From the NCBI RefSeq assembly GCF_021018805.1, contig NW_026960607.1, positions 2,420,501 to 2,484,500 on the forward strand: a stretch of DNA of 64,000 nt, in the 5' to 3' direction. Below, one piece after another: positions 35,684 through 48,500 of the stretch. A program made the position numbers and the translations under genes. How positions within the stretch are numbered: the first letter of the stretch is position 1; every line of letters starts with the position of its first letter. This DNA comes from Prinia subflava. Lineage: Eukaryota > Chordata > Aves > Passeriformes > Cisticolidae. The notes beneath the pieces are model-generated. The model was not told the DNA's origin. It saw only the letters and a program-made list of their open reading frames with translations, and did no database searches.

Positions 35684-37975
35684 CTGGAAAAGAAAGCTTT
35701 TTCAGTAATTGCACATCTTTTTATCGGGTTTATTTAATGTTTAAATTCCAAAGAAAAAACTATGATACTTTTGCATTTCACTTCAAGAATTGAGAACTGT
35801 CTGTAACAGACTACAGCATTTTTTAATCTGATAAAGATTGTAACTATGTACTTTAAACAGTTACAGAAATCATAACCATGCCAATTTAATTGCACACTGC
35901 TTTCTCCAGACTCCTAGCTGTCTCCCTTCCTATTGAAACAAATATGGTTGAGACAGAAGAAAAAGAAAAGCTGAGTACTATTGCTCTATGGGAAATGTAT
36001 AATTTTATTTACTTAAATTTTAAATTTGAAGCTTAAGCAAACATATGGCTTATACACAGATAACAAATCTTCAAACTTAAGTGAGAGCAACTCAGTATGC
36101 CAAGACATTTTCAGACTCGACTTGCTGCCCATGATATCCACATTTCAGACTATTTACATTAACCTACACATAACATTTATGTACTGCTATTTTTGGCCAG
36201 TGGAAGTCTTGATATAATCTATGTGTTTGGCAATACCCAGAGCTTACTTAAAGAAAAAAATATGGAAGCATTTATTCCCTTTGTCCTAATTTTTCCTAAC
36301 AACAGATACTTCACACATTCATTCTAGACATTTATGCAGTCCATATTATTCCTAAAGGAATTTGTGCATATATATGGATAGCTGTATGTTTAATACAAAC
36401 CATAAGCACTTCATAATCACTATGCATAATATAGCATAGACAGATTCTAATGAAACAATGCTGGGACTGAAATACCCAAGTACCCTACTGATTTACAAAT
36501 TTATGCTATTTAAAAAAAACAAAGCAATAAGTAGCATGGAACAGATGAGAAGAGAGAAGCAAATGTCCAGTCATCAAAATGGGTCTACATGAAAGGATTT
36601 CTGAAGAACACAGAACAACCAGGTCTTGCATGGCTGGGCCTGCTGCACAAAAGAAAGTATGATGCATCAGTGTCATCAAGTCCATTGATGTACAAAGCAA
36701 TGCTTGTGTGTCAATCTGCTTTCCTTAAAAATGACAGGGGAGGAGCCTAACGGCTTGTACGAGTCTCTTTCAAAGTAACGTTACAAAACTTCAAGATAGG
36801 ACTTCCATACAGCAAGACTGGCAGATGTCAAAGAATGAATTGTTTTATTCACAGCATCTCTGTGCTTAGCTTTCATCTTTCACTGTTGCTTCTGTCCCTA
36901 AAACTTCACACAGCAATATGTATTTGTACTACACCTGAGTATTTCTGAAATTATGATAGTTCTGTAAAGAAAACTCTTACTAGAATCTGTAAGGTTCAGG
37001 AAAGTCTTGGGGATTTTGTTGTTATATCCCAATGGGGCATTAAAATGTTCTGAGAATAAAGGGCATAATGAAAGAAATCCTATAAAGACACATATGTCCC
37101 AATTTAGCTAATTAACAGCAAAAAGTTTTTTGTTTTGTTTTGTCAATCAAAAGCTATTTAATAATTTTGGTGTGTCATTATTCAGATTTCTTATGTGAAT
37201 TTATTTTATGCTTTCACATGACCATTTAAACTAGTTTTAATGTGTTACAAAACTGGTAAAAGAATATATAGTACCTAATTTTTTGGGAGACGTATGAATT
37301 AAAATAAAAAAATCAGTATTCAGTTAAGATAATCTTGCCTGAAATACAGTTCTCTGCTAAAAAATTATAATTTACTCATGGTTATCATTAACTTTTCTCA
37401 GAGAAAATAATACTTGAGTCATGACTAATTTTGCAGTCAGGAAATATTTTGACAATAACGAGCAGTTGTTTCTGGACAAAACCACTATGACTGGCTTTAA
37501 TCTGACTTAAAAATCAGTATACCAAAGATAATGGGTTATAGTACATTTACACATGACTAAAGAAGACTCATTTGGTGCAGCCACATAGAGGCAGGGAGAG
37601 CACAGGGAGGCAGCTCAAAACTGAGATGAGGATTACTGCTATCATGAAAATCATTATTGCTATCACTAGTCAAATCTTTAACAGAAGTACTGATTAAAAA
37701 CTAATGATACTCCCAAGTTTTTGTTTGTTCCTCCTATTTCATTCTTTATCTCTTTTCTACCCTAAATAAATAGCAGTCTACTCAGTGATTCCTAATACAT
37801 TTTTTGAAAGATCTGAATTAATATGATGTGATGTTCAAAATGTGTTGTGTTAAAGAAAAGCAGAGGAATACCATAAAAATACCACCATATTGAATGTAAT
37901 GTTAAGATAAAGAACCAAAAGTAAACTTCAGCTTAGTTATCTTTTTATTTAGTATTTTATTATTTTATCTCTTAC
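35684..37975. other. PALLD intron (2292 bp)
   Basis: Intron between the Ig1 C-half exon and the Ser-rich linker exon, GTAAGAG to TTTTCCAG. No repeat or RNA gene is recognised. Confidence 0.85.
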
Positions 37976-38154
37976 CTTCAATGAATATTTCAGCTGATGT
38001 GCTATCTGAACCAAAAGAATTTGAAGCCAGACAAGTATAGCGTCCAGATTCGTCTTCAAAGGCTTCTACTATAATTAGTGAATGAAGTCCTCCACTTTCA
38101 GAATGGATCTGAATGTCAGGGGAATTCTGGAGTTCTTTTCCTTCACAGAACCAT
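37976..38154 (-). CDS. PALLD: PALLD exon: second half of Ig-like domain 1
   Basis: Coding exon of palladin, an actin-associated Ig-domain scaffold of stress fibres, focal adhesions and Z-lines. On the minus strand it opens after a CTGCAG acceptor with one base finishing a codon, then WFCEGKEL, and closes at GAAG|GTAAGAG. The 179 nt leave phase 1, matching the next exon. It holds the C-terminal half of an I-set Ig fold: the core Trp at the start, then DESGRYTCLA, the D-x-G-x-Y-x-C signature, and the final strand STSAEIFIEG. The first half of the domain, with the other core Cys, must come from an upstream exon outside the window, so the preceding intron is at least 25.8 kb. The paralogue myopalladin has a similar segment, but the downstream exons fit palladin better. 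Confidence 0.94.
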
Positions 38155-38565
38155 CTGCAGCCCACACACATTTAAAAAGACAAAGAAAAAAGAATATAAA
38201 GGATTGGTTCAGGCTCATTGCACACAAGAAGACATTACACTCTGCTGCAAAAATCTAAATTGCTACTGAAATCGGCACATGGTATTTTGAAGTGTTTAAC
38301 AAAGAAAGTATTTCACAAAAAAATAACTTGCTAGAATAAACTTTGTTTAAAAGGTAGGGAGACATTTCTGCATACTAAGAAAATTGTACACAACACACCT
38401 ATATTTTAAAACTATTTCCTGTCCTGGTTCTGGTAAATGAGCTTTTCCTGCATAACTTGTGTATTGGTTTGTTTTGACCATAGTCTAATCCATTTCAATA
38501 TAATTTATCACTCCCATCTATCTAAACCCCACTGATTCTGCACACAAAATATCTGAATTTGTAAT
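38155..38565. other. PALLD intron next to Ig1 exon
   Basis: Start of the long upstream intron; it includes the acceptor region for the exon at 38154. Nothing else recognised. Confidence 0.7.
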
Positions 38566-39524
38566 CAGTGGCACAGGGTCTAGCTGGAGGCCTGTCACTA
38601 GTGGTGTCCCTCAAGTGTCTATATTTGGCCTAGTATTATTCATCAATGGCTTGGCTGGATGAGAAAGTGCCTCCTCAGCCAGTTCACTGATGACATAAAG
38701 CTGGGAGGGGTGGCTGATACTCCAGAGTGCTGTGCAGCCCTTCAGAGGGACCCTGGCAGGTTGGAGAGATGGACAGAGAGGAACCAGCTGAAATTCAACA
38801 AAGGCAAATGTGGGGTCCTGCACCTGGGGAGGAATAATCACAGGCACCAGTTCAGGCTGGAGGGTGAGCTGCTGGAAAGCAGCTTGAGAGGAAGGACATG
38901 GAGGTCCTGGTGGACACCAAGCTGTCCATGAGCCATGTGGCCAAGAGGCCAACAGTGTCCTGAGGTGCATTAGGAAGAGCATTCCAGCAGGGAAAGGAAA
39001 GTGATCCTGCACCTCTGCTCAGCTCTGGTGAGGCCTCACCTGGAGTGCTGTGTCCAGTTCTGGGCTCCTCAGGACAAGAGAGACATGGAGCTTCTGGAGC
39101 TCCTGTTGACAGGGCAATGAAGATAATTAAGGGACTGCAGCATCTCTCATATAAGAATAGGGGGATGAAGCCTTGAGAAGAGACAACTGAGACAGGATCT
39201 CATGAATGTATATAAGTATCTGAAGGGAGGGTATCAAAAGGATGGACCCAGGTTCTGCTCAGTGGTGTCAAGCAATAGGACAAGAGACAACAGGCAACTG
39301 ATTCACATAACGTTCCACCAGAATATTAGGAAGAACTTCTTTACTGTGTGGGTGACTGAGCACCAGAAGAGATTGCACAGAGAAGGTGTGGAGTATCCCA
39401 CGTTGGAGATACTCAAGAACTGTCTGGAAGCAATCCTGTGTTATGTGCTCTGCTTGAGCCAGGAGGCTGGGCCAGATGACCCACTGGGGTCCCTTCCAAC
39501 CTGACCCATTCTGTGATTCTGGGA
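38566..39524 (+). mobile_element. CR1 LINE, 3' part with reverse transcriptase remnant
   Basis: Longest CR1 copy here (about 960 bp), plus strand. It keeps the end of ORF2: FTDDIKLGG (38683-38709) is the degraded F-A-D-D catalytic box of reverse transcriptase, followed by LERWTERNQLKFNKGKCGVL and HLGRNN. The frame then breaks; the 3' noncoding region follows and ends CCCATTCTGTGATTCTGGG. Antisense to PALLD and inactive. Confidence 0.93.
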
Positions 39525-42500
39525 TTTTTGTCCATCTTGTCCAGTTAACCTAACATAATCCCATGGCACAGGTTCCATATTGGTAAGCTTTAAATAGGTT
39601 TACTCTTGCTTTAGATCAAGAACATAAACTAGTTTCCTAGGCCTGGATTTTTATGTTTGTAAGTAATATATCTTCCACTACCAAAAAGGTATGCCCCCAA
39701 AAAAGTGCTGGATTTAGGTACAGACAAAACAGACACTTATCTAGGGTGACTTATAAGTAGGTAAAAGCACAGCATAATTTTGTTCACATCAGGTCAATCA
39801 AACATTTGCCAGTATAAGCTACTCTATGTTCTCAACCCACAATGCGGCCATGAAAGTACCTGTTCCTACCTTTTTTCTGTTTGATGCCCTCATATCAGGT
39901 AGTTCTATTACCCTAGGCTATGCCCTGATTTCTCTCTCTCTGGCAGCCCAGCAAGTATGAGAAGTAGTAGGTAGTTCTCGGTTTATAGTGTCTGCTGTGC
40001 ATTTTTGCAGGGAGGGGAGGCAGATTGCAGTCATTAAAGGAAAATCACTCATGAGCAACCATTCTACTGTTCTCAAATTGTCCCTATATCCTGAAAACAA
40101 ATTTTGCCAAGCCTTGACAGGGCTGTTATTCCCACTCTAGTCCTGCAAACCCATTTGGATCTTTACCTCTCTTTCTTCCCTTCTTCTCACCCCGTAACCC
40201 TAGTCTGTGTTTTTCTATGTCCTCTCTCTTCCCTCCTTTTCCTCTTCTTCCTCTGCCACCGCAAAATTAAAATCTTGCTCTAATAAGAATAAAGACAAAA
40301 TGAGCAACTCTTGACAGCAAGCCTCAAAAGGGACCTTACCCCTCCAAATTTTAATTTTCTACTCTAGTATGTTTTTTTTAAATTAACAAATATAACCTCA
40401 GAAATTTATGGATAGTCAATGCAAAGTAAAAGATGACCGAATTTTAAAAAATAATTTTTATATACTTAAAATTTGCCACAAAAAATTGGTGTTTTTACTT
40501 TAATTTGTATGTGTTGATGAGAGAATTTTTGCAGTTACATCCCAGTAATACTTCAGAATTAATTTTTTTTCCCCTCTATCAGATGACTTCCAATTACCCC
40601 CAAAACCAAAATAACCCCAAGGAGTTACAGAACTCTCCCTACCTATTTAGGACAAGTATGCAAGACTACAGGATGACAGATACTATAAAGTAACAATCAG
40701 CAAGGTGTCTTTAAAATTGAACTGCCTCACTTATATTGTTCTTTTTAGCTACAAACTTCATGCAATTAACATAAATAAAAAATGTTTTAAAACATCTTTC
40801 TGAAAATATTACATTGTAAAACTTAAAATGTCATGCTTATTTCAAAGTGCAGAGTTAAGAAACCTACCAGGTTTACACATAACACAGTTCCCCTTAACAA
40901 TATAATTGTGGGCAAGCTCTTTGTATTTATAAAAAATATATGTTTTATTCCTGAAGGCAAACCCCTCAGTTTGTAGTGGCATTAAAGCTATATGCAATTG
41001 TTTTCAGTAATTAAAATACAAACAAGTTCCTTTCCTGTCTTCTGTTGCCTATATAGTGCACATAGAAAGCATCATTTTTGGAAAGAACTAACAAACTTCC
41101 ATTTGTTTACTCAGCAGACCCCTTTGGCCTATTTTTACAACTATTTGCCTTGGAGACAAATCTATTCTGTCAGCTCTACTGCCAAAATTAACATTTCTCT
41201 TCCCCCCTCTTCCCCTCCTTTTCTCTTGTTACAAGTTGTCCCTTCCACCAGTGTGAGGACCTCTGCTACTATTTCTGATTATTAGACCTTCAGAGTCCTA
41301 ACCTCTGTGTAGCCTTTCCTAAGCTACATTTTAAACAATATGCACAAGAGAGAGTTTAATTCAATTTCTAGACAATCACAGACAAGAGCCTGTAATATGA
41401 GGCCCTACATAACCATTTGTTCTATTTTTCTTTCCTTTCCAGAAACATCCTGCAAAGGAAAATCTCTCCTTCAAGCCTAATTATTTTCTCAGACAGATCC
41501 CATTTTAGTTTCATGCAAGCTGTATGGCTTTCTATTGTTTCCTAAATTCCATGTTCACAAAATGTTTAAGAAATCATCATAAGCATAAGAACCTAAAATA
41601 AAAAAAAATCCATTTATATATTTTTGTCAGATAACATTCAATAAGTGAACTGTTTTCTTAGGAGGACAAGTTCTACATTGTCCCTTGGTTTGTACATACA
41701 CATGGTCAGTCTCAAGTAGTGGGAGCTATTCCTCAGCACTAGCTGGGATTAAGACTTGTATCACATCAGTGTCATACTGAAAACGAGTCCTGACCTGCTA
41801 CATCAGACACTGTCTGCCCCAGAGAAAAGCATATGAGTAAGCAATTCAATACCAAATTACCTCAGCTATCATTAAGGCAATGTCTGAAGCATGGGAAACA
41901 CACCTGGTGTGGGACTCCGGAGTTTATTGCGGAAAGAAGAATTCACCTTGGCAAGAGCATAGGTATTTGAAATGACAAACACTGGAAGAGGCTTAGCTGT
42001 ACTCTCTTTCCTTTTCTAATTGTATTTTTTTTCTGTGTACATGTTGATAAAAGAGGAGGATTACTTGTTATGAATTTCTTTTGGTGATTACATCAAAATT
42101 AGGTGAAAAAGAAAATACACAATTTAAATACTTATTCAGCAATAACTTGTCAGTTGCCAGTTCAGTTCAAGAGAGTTTGTGAATTCAGAAAAAGGACATC
42201 AAATAAAAATAAGTGAAACATTTTTTTCCCAAACACAGACTGAATTCTACTTTTTCATCTCTTATATATATATATTTATGCAGTCAGCCTCACTGCATTA
42301 CAATCAGAATAATCATGGAAGAGAATTTTCTCCTCCTAAGGACTGAAAAAGATTCAAAGATAAATCTATGAAGCATTCCCTCTTTCTGCAGAGGGATCAC
42401 TAAAGCATGCAACAAATCACTGTCAAAGGGAAACTGACCCAAAGAAACCAGGACTCATGGCTAGACACAGAAAAATAGCCACAAAGCAAGTCTTGCAAGA

Positions 42501-45500
42501 AAATTCCAGTTTTATGCTAACTAGGGCAGCATTAACTCATGTCCAGTCTATTCCAGCCTACTGATTCTCGTGGGGATAAGAGGATTACTTTCTAGCCGCA
42601 AGAAGGCAACAATACTTCTGGAGAGTTAAAACACCCCAAACCAAACCCAACCCAAAAGACAGTGAAAATAACATAGAGGAACAAACGCATGGCAAATGCT
42701 TTGAGAAAAAGAAAATTCTCTATATTGAGACCATTGTTTTAAAAAGACACCTCTTTCACAACTTCTGAACACCAAGTGTAAAAATATGAACTCATTTCTC
42801 TATCCCTGTGTTGCAGGTTCTCAGTATTGTATTAAGTATTTATGTAGAAACAACACAGGCAGCAACACCAACAAAAGAGCTGGCAGATATGTGTACATAT
42901 CAGTCCACAGAATAAGACTCCCAGCTTGCACCGTGGGTGCATTCCTGCAGGCTATGCTACCTTTCATGTAAATTTGTAGAGAACTGTCCCCTTGAAAAAG
43001 AACAGAAACGACTGTAAGATGTCAGATAATGGCTGATCAATTTAAAAAAATAAAAGAACACACATTTTACATAACTGAAGTAAATTTTATTAGTCATTCT
43101 GTATCTTACCAAATTTCAAATTACACCGAATTTTTCTGTTCTTTCCTACTTTCTTCCACGTTCTCTTTCTACAATTTCTCTTCTTATGTGCATTTCTACT
43201 CTGACTTGCTTTTTCTTCAACCATGCTTAGTTTACATCTACATTGTATCTCCTGTATATTAAAATTATAGCAATTAAGTATTTAATGCAGACACTAGACT
43301 GGAAAGTCAACAGACAAGGAAGAGATACTTTGGTAGCAGGGGAACAATTATTATGTACTCATTTTTCATGCTCTAAACCCTCTTTGCTTTTCCACTGGCT
43401 ACATTGCTGCAAAACCAGAACAGCAAACAAAAAAGGACAGTCAGATGCCAGGTGAGCAGCAGTTCATGCACACTGACATCAAGTAGCAAGCCACACAATA
43501 TGCCTTTCTATTCACTTTTCTTTATGCCCTCACAATCCTCCATGCATGGAAATACAGAGGAACACGTGTGTCCAGGATTTTAATGACCCCAAACAAAATA
43601 TAAACAGAGTTGAACAGTACACTGACTAAGTAAGCACAAGGGTCTTAAGAAAAACAGTTCAAGGCTCTCTCTAATGCATAATCCTGCTGGAACTTATGTT
43701 TTTTGAGAGTCACTGAGGAATAGAGAGGTTTTCCTCTCTGCACACTTAAAGTTAATTTAAAATGGCAGCTGAAGTGAAACTTTCAGATCTATAATAGGGA
43801 ATTCTGACCACTACAGAAAGTGCAGAGAGGTAAGTTGTAAATTAAAAAGTAATTTTATCCTTAGTGGTGTTAAGTATGTCCAGCAAGAAAAGTCAAAATG
43901 AAATACTCTGACATTCCCATACTGGCAGAGTCAGCATTTCCATCACAACACAGTGTAACTCCCATTTTGTTTTTCTCCATTAAAACTAAGCAGTCCAACA
44001 CTTCCAGACTATAAAACATTACTACCTAAAGAACTTAACCTGATTTTTTAAAGAAATCAGCTTTGTCATAAAAGATTTAGAGTACACTGCAGGAATCAAA
44101 TGATTCAGATGCTTATAATTCTCTACACAATGCCCAATTTTTATGCAATAGATATTTCATTATTTGTATAGATAATTCATAAGAGAGTTACCAATAACAA
44201 CACACATACTTTAAATATTTATATACTGTAATCCTAAAAAAAAAATAAAAAAAATCTGACTATAAATGCTGGTGTTTTGCCTGAACCTTCAGTTAAGCAA
44301 TTAAGAAATATCACTATATATTTAAAACTATAGAAGCCAATTGTATAATAAAAAGTGTGCTACATTATAAGCAATGTACATTAATTCAACTTATTTAACT
44401 GGTTCTTCAGATGTTGCACAGTATTCTCCCAGCTCTCACAAATTTCAGTGAGGACTTCACATCCAGCTGAGTAAACTGCACAATGAGGTACTTGGAGACC
44501 AAAACTGTCCTCCTAAAGTGCCAAAGAAATGGCAAGTGAATACCAAAATCATTGTATTTTCAAGACAGGTATCAACATTTCAGTCTGCCATTTCCTACAG
44601 GTGAATTCTGCTTCTACTGAAGAGAAGCTTTGCATCATGTTTTGTGCAAGGATGCAAAGTGGAGGGGTACAGAAGTAATAGATGAGACCAGCTGAGCTAT
44701 AGGCTGCAAAGCTTCCAAGAACAGTGAGCAATGGCCTCTGTCACTGATTGCAACCTGCAGTAACTCCAAAGATGAATTTTTTAGCTTATTCCTGCCATTA
44801 GGAAATTTTTTCCCTACATTCTTGTGTAGGTTTTCCAAGACTCTTTCAGTTCACCTTACCCGTGGAACAAGGACTCTACCTTGTTTCAGCTGGGGAAATA
44901 ATCTGAAAGTTAGCTTGAGATTTTGATAGCTTCGTACAAGGTGCTCAGAGTTACAGCCTGTAGTTCATGACATTCTCTCTGGGTACTGCAATGTTCCACA
45001 GCCTTACCTAGGTGTGTATAACTAATTACAAAAGAAAGGCAGCATTGTCAGACTGGATTAAAAAGTAATTGTTCTGTCTTAAAATCACAGAATCAGCTTA
45101 GAAATTCTTTTTTTTTTTCAAGATTGTATCTTGTCCTTGACTTTGCAACTATTGGCTTCACTTGGTAGCTTTTAAGTATAGAAGCTTTAAAAAAATATTT
45201 TCAATGGAAGCTTTTAGTTACCTGAATGATAGAGGTAGTCACACAAGAAAAGACAAAATTGATGATACAAAGTATGAAAATTAAACACAACACTAAGCAA
45301 AGCAATGATTTCTAAATGTACAACTTTCCATATACCAAACCTTTTAAAGAACATTTCTTTTACTTTTTGGATGAGGTGCATTTTAAATTATTTGCTCAAC
45401 AGTTACCACTTTATTTTGCATTTCTCTGGCAGTGGTATAACGCATGCTGCGGATTTCAACTGTGCTACTGCTAAACTATTCTCAGGCACAATAAGAATTT

Positions 45501-48500
45501 TTGATACAAAATGTATTTTTCTGAAGTTGCTGAATGTACTGAAATTCACTGCTACAAATTTGCAACTGAGGCAACTACCTCTTGTTTCCTCAGGTCCTAC
45601 TGTTTTATCTCAGCTTCCTGTAATATTTTTAATGGAGCATCATAGTCCAAACTACTGTGAGCATTATAATATGAAATGTAATACAAATTGGTATTTTTTA
45701 TTAATTACTTTTTAAAGGAATGCTTACAGCTATATTTAGATTCATACTTGCTTTTTAGGTATTTTTTGGGATTTTAAAAGTAGTTGCCTTGGTGTGAAAG
45801 AAGCACAAACAATAATTTAAATAAATAAACTGACTTTTTTTTACATTAATCATAATTTATGTACTATGAAAAATTAAAGAAAAAATAAGTTCATAAAGCA
45901 AACACATTCTAATTTAGTAATTTTATTGCTATAAATTTCATATCTCTCTGTTAATCTTGCAGTGCTATAAAAGAAATATGTATGCTGTGATGCAGTAATG
46001 AAATACCTGGAATTAATAAAGGGAAGTATACCTACTTATGCCTATAATGCAGAAGTTTAATGCTAATTTTTCTGTACATAACCAGAGATACTACATCATG
46101 TAGAAAAGCGGTACTTGCTGTATGACTCACATGCAATCCAAACTTACTGATTTCTCATTAATATACATTTCTGTAATAACAAGTTGTGTAGGAGGTTAAT
46201 GTTCACTACTTTCTATTCCTTTCTTGCAGGAGAAACCTTTTATAACTTTTTATAAAACTGGATATGCTTACTATTTTTTTAGAACTCTGACTATAAGGAA
46301 GATACATAAATATTTAACATGAAAACAAAAAAAAGTATCTAGCAACTTTGTTGTTGATCTGGCTTCAAAGTCTCATAGGTACATTTATGCCATGCAGCAA
46401 AGAAAGCAGGGAAGTGACTCATTGTTGACTGCACTGTGGGGTTGGTGCAAATGATATTTCGCAAATGTATCAATGGTATCCAAATGAGATACCACATTTC
46501 AGGAAATCCTGTTTCATCATGTGGATCAAAGACATCTGTGCAGCTGTTTTTATTCAACAAGAACAGCAGGGAGATCATATATCTTTAACTGGCCAAAAAG
46601 CAGTCAATATTAAAGGAAAAATCTGTATGTTTACTTCTCTAATCAGAATGATCAAATATCTCTTAAAGAAGTTTCTTCTAAAACAATATTCTTTATGTTA
46701 TAGTCAACCTTCAGAAATAATAGAATGCTGAAATGCATGAATAACTTATTTTCCATTTTTGAAGCCCAAAGCTTAAACCCTACCTCACATCCTATTTTGA
46801 TCTATCTTTACCCTTTGCCACAAAAGATTTATCTTTTTTTCCATATCTTTGTCCATTAGCAAAACACAAAGAACTTATTATTCTTGACCTTAACTATATG
46901 TTTTCTGAAGACAAAAGCATTGTCCAGGTGTAGGTGTAACCTGCAGATTTCACATTTTCAGAAACCGTTCACAGAACTTTCTCTTCCCTCTTTGGCCGCA
47001 AGCCTGTGCTATAAAAGTATCACTTTGAGAAGCTGCAATTTAACTGGCAAATAGATGCAGATAGATAATTCAGTTTCTTCTATACTTTTGCAATCATCAG
47101 ATCAAGAAAGAGTGAAAATTCTGTGCAATTCAAGGACCACTTATGTTCTTATGAACTGCAAACCACCTTTTTTACAAGATATGTTGATTATTTGCAACAC
47201 GTAAGCCACTTACTAAAAAATAATTCATTTCATTGAGCAAATTCTATAACTAGTGAATTTGGACATATATATAAATTTAAAAGTTATGTGACCATGTTCA
47301 TACATGTGAATAAAAAGCATGAATTAAAAATCCAGGAATAAATTATATGCAATTTAAGAACTGAAGTTTTCAACACTTCTATTTGTAAGACATTTTTGAG
47401 GGCTGTTGGACTCATTAGATAACTGCAGGCTAATTTAGTGAGAGTCTTTACAGCAGTCATTTTCTTCAGAATATTCAGAAAACTTATTGCATTACAAGTC
47501 ATTAACAATATTTAATGTATCAATTTCCCTACATCATCTCCTCTTGGACAATTTATTCTCACTTCATTTTCTGGAGCACTGTTTTGTACCTGACATCTAA
47601 GTGTTTACAGAAGAATATTTTATATAATCTGTTTGACTAAACCTGAGTTCCTGTCACATGCGTGCATACTACCACCACTTACAACTCAGCCATACATTGG
47701 GGATAATTCTAAAAAGGGCTTTGGACATCTAGTGCAGTCTGGGCCAACATTGCTAGTCTCTTTGCAAGTGCCTAAGAAGTAACTCTGCTGTCTTCCAGGT
47801 TAGCTACACTAAAGAAGAATCAGAATCAGAATCAGAAGAATCAGAATAACCAAAAAGAAAACTGCTACTCTCCTGAAAATTCAGAATAGGCACTTTCTGG
47901 CACAGCTGAAGAGTCAAAAAAACCTCTTTGCTTCACTCCAATTACAATTCTGTATTTCAGTAATGAACATACTCAACAACTTGGATGTCTGCACTTGATG
48001 ATATTTAATTTTTTTCAATCTCTCATTACATGTTGAAACTGAAATAAATTTCCTTCAGAAAAAAAGCCAATATTGTCTCACAACAAAATCCTTTCAACTT
48101 CAGGTTGCTAAATTCCCTTCACTGAAATTTGTTTTCCTTAGCTGTAAGACCCCAACATTAAATTATAAAAGTCTGTAAATATCAGGGGGAAAAAGATACT
48201 GCATTGGAAATACCTCAAATTTGCAATATCTCAACACTTTAATTATATCTATATATCTATATATCTCCATAATGTATAGTACAATATTTTTTTCAGTATT
48301 ATTAAATACAAGATACGGCAAAATAATTGAATGGTTTCAAATTTCCACTTGTTCTTGGTCCCAAATGATGCCATTTACCTTTGGAAAATGGTTGTTTGCT
48401 TCATAAATACAGTAGTAAAAGTATCTTTTACCTCTCTGGGTTTCATTGGTTTCAGGCAAAAAAAAAACCCCAAAAAACCAAACCAAAAAACCACAAAAAA

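Noticed and set aside
19905..38154. Myopalladin (MYPN) instead of palladin
   Set aside because: The Ig segments are alike, but the linker (KKTTSVSLTIGSS) and the Pro-rich exon (GVNG-IN-K; LLSPTKEPPP) fit palladin.
38611..39012. 133-codon minus-strand open frame
   Set aside because: Antisense of the CR1 reverse transcriptase remnant.
41880..41960. Possible LTR U5 fragment (minus-strand AATAAACTCCGGAG)
   Set aside because: No LTR ends, TATA box or target duplication could be found around it.
45305..45715. 136-codon plus-strand open frame
   Set aside because: AT-rich intron, no motif, no splice or promoter context; length is within chance for 64 kb.
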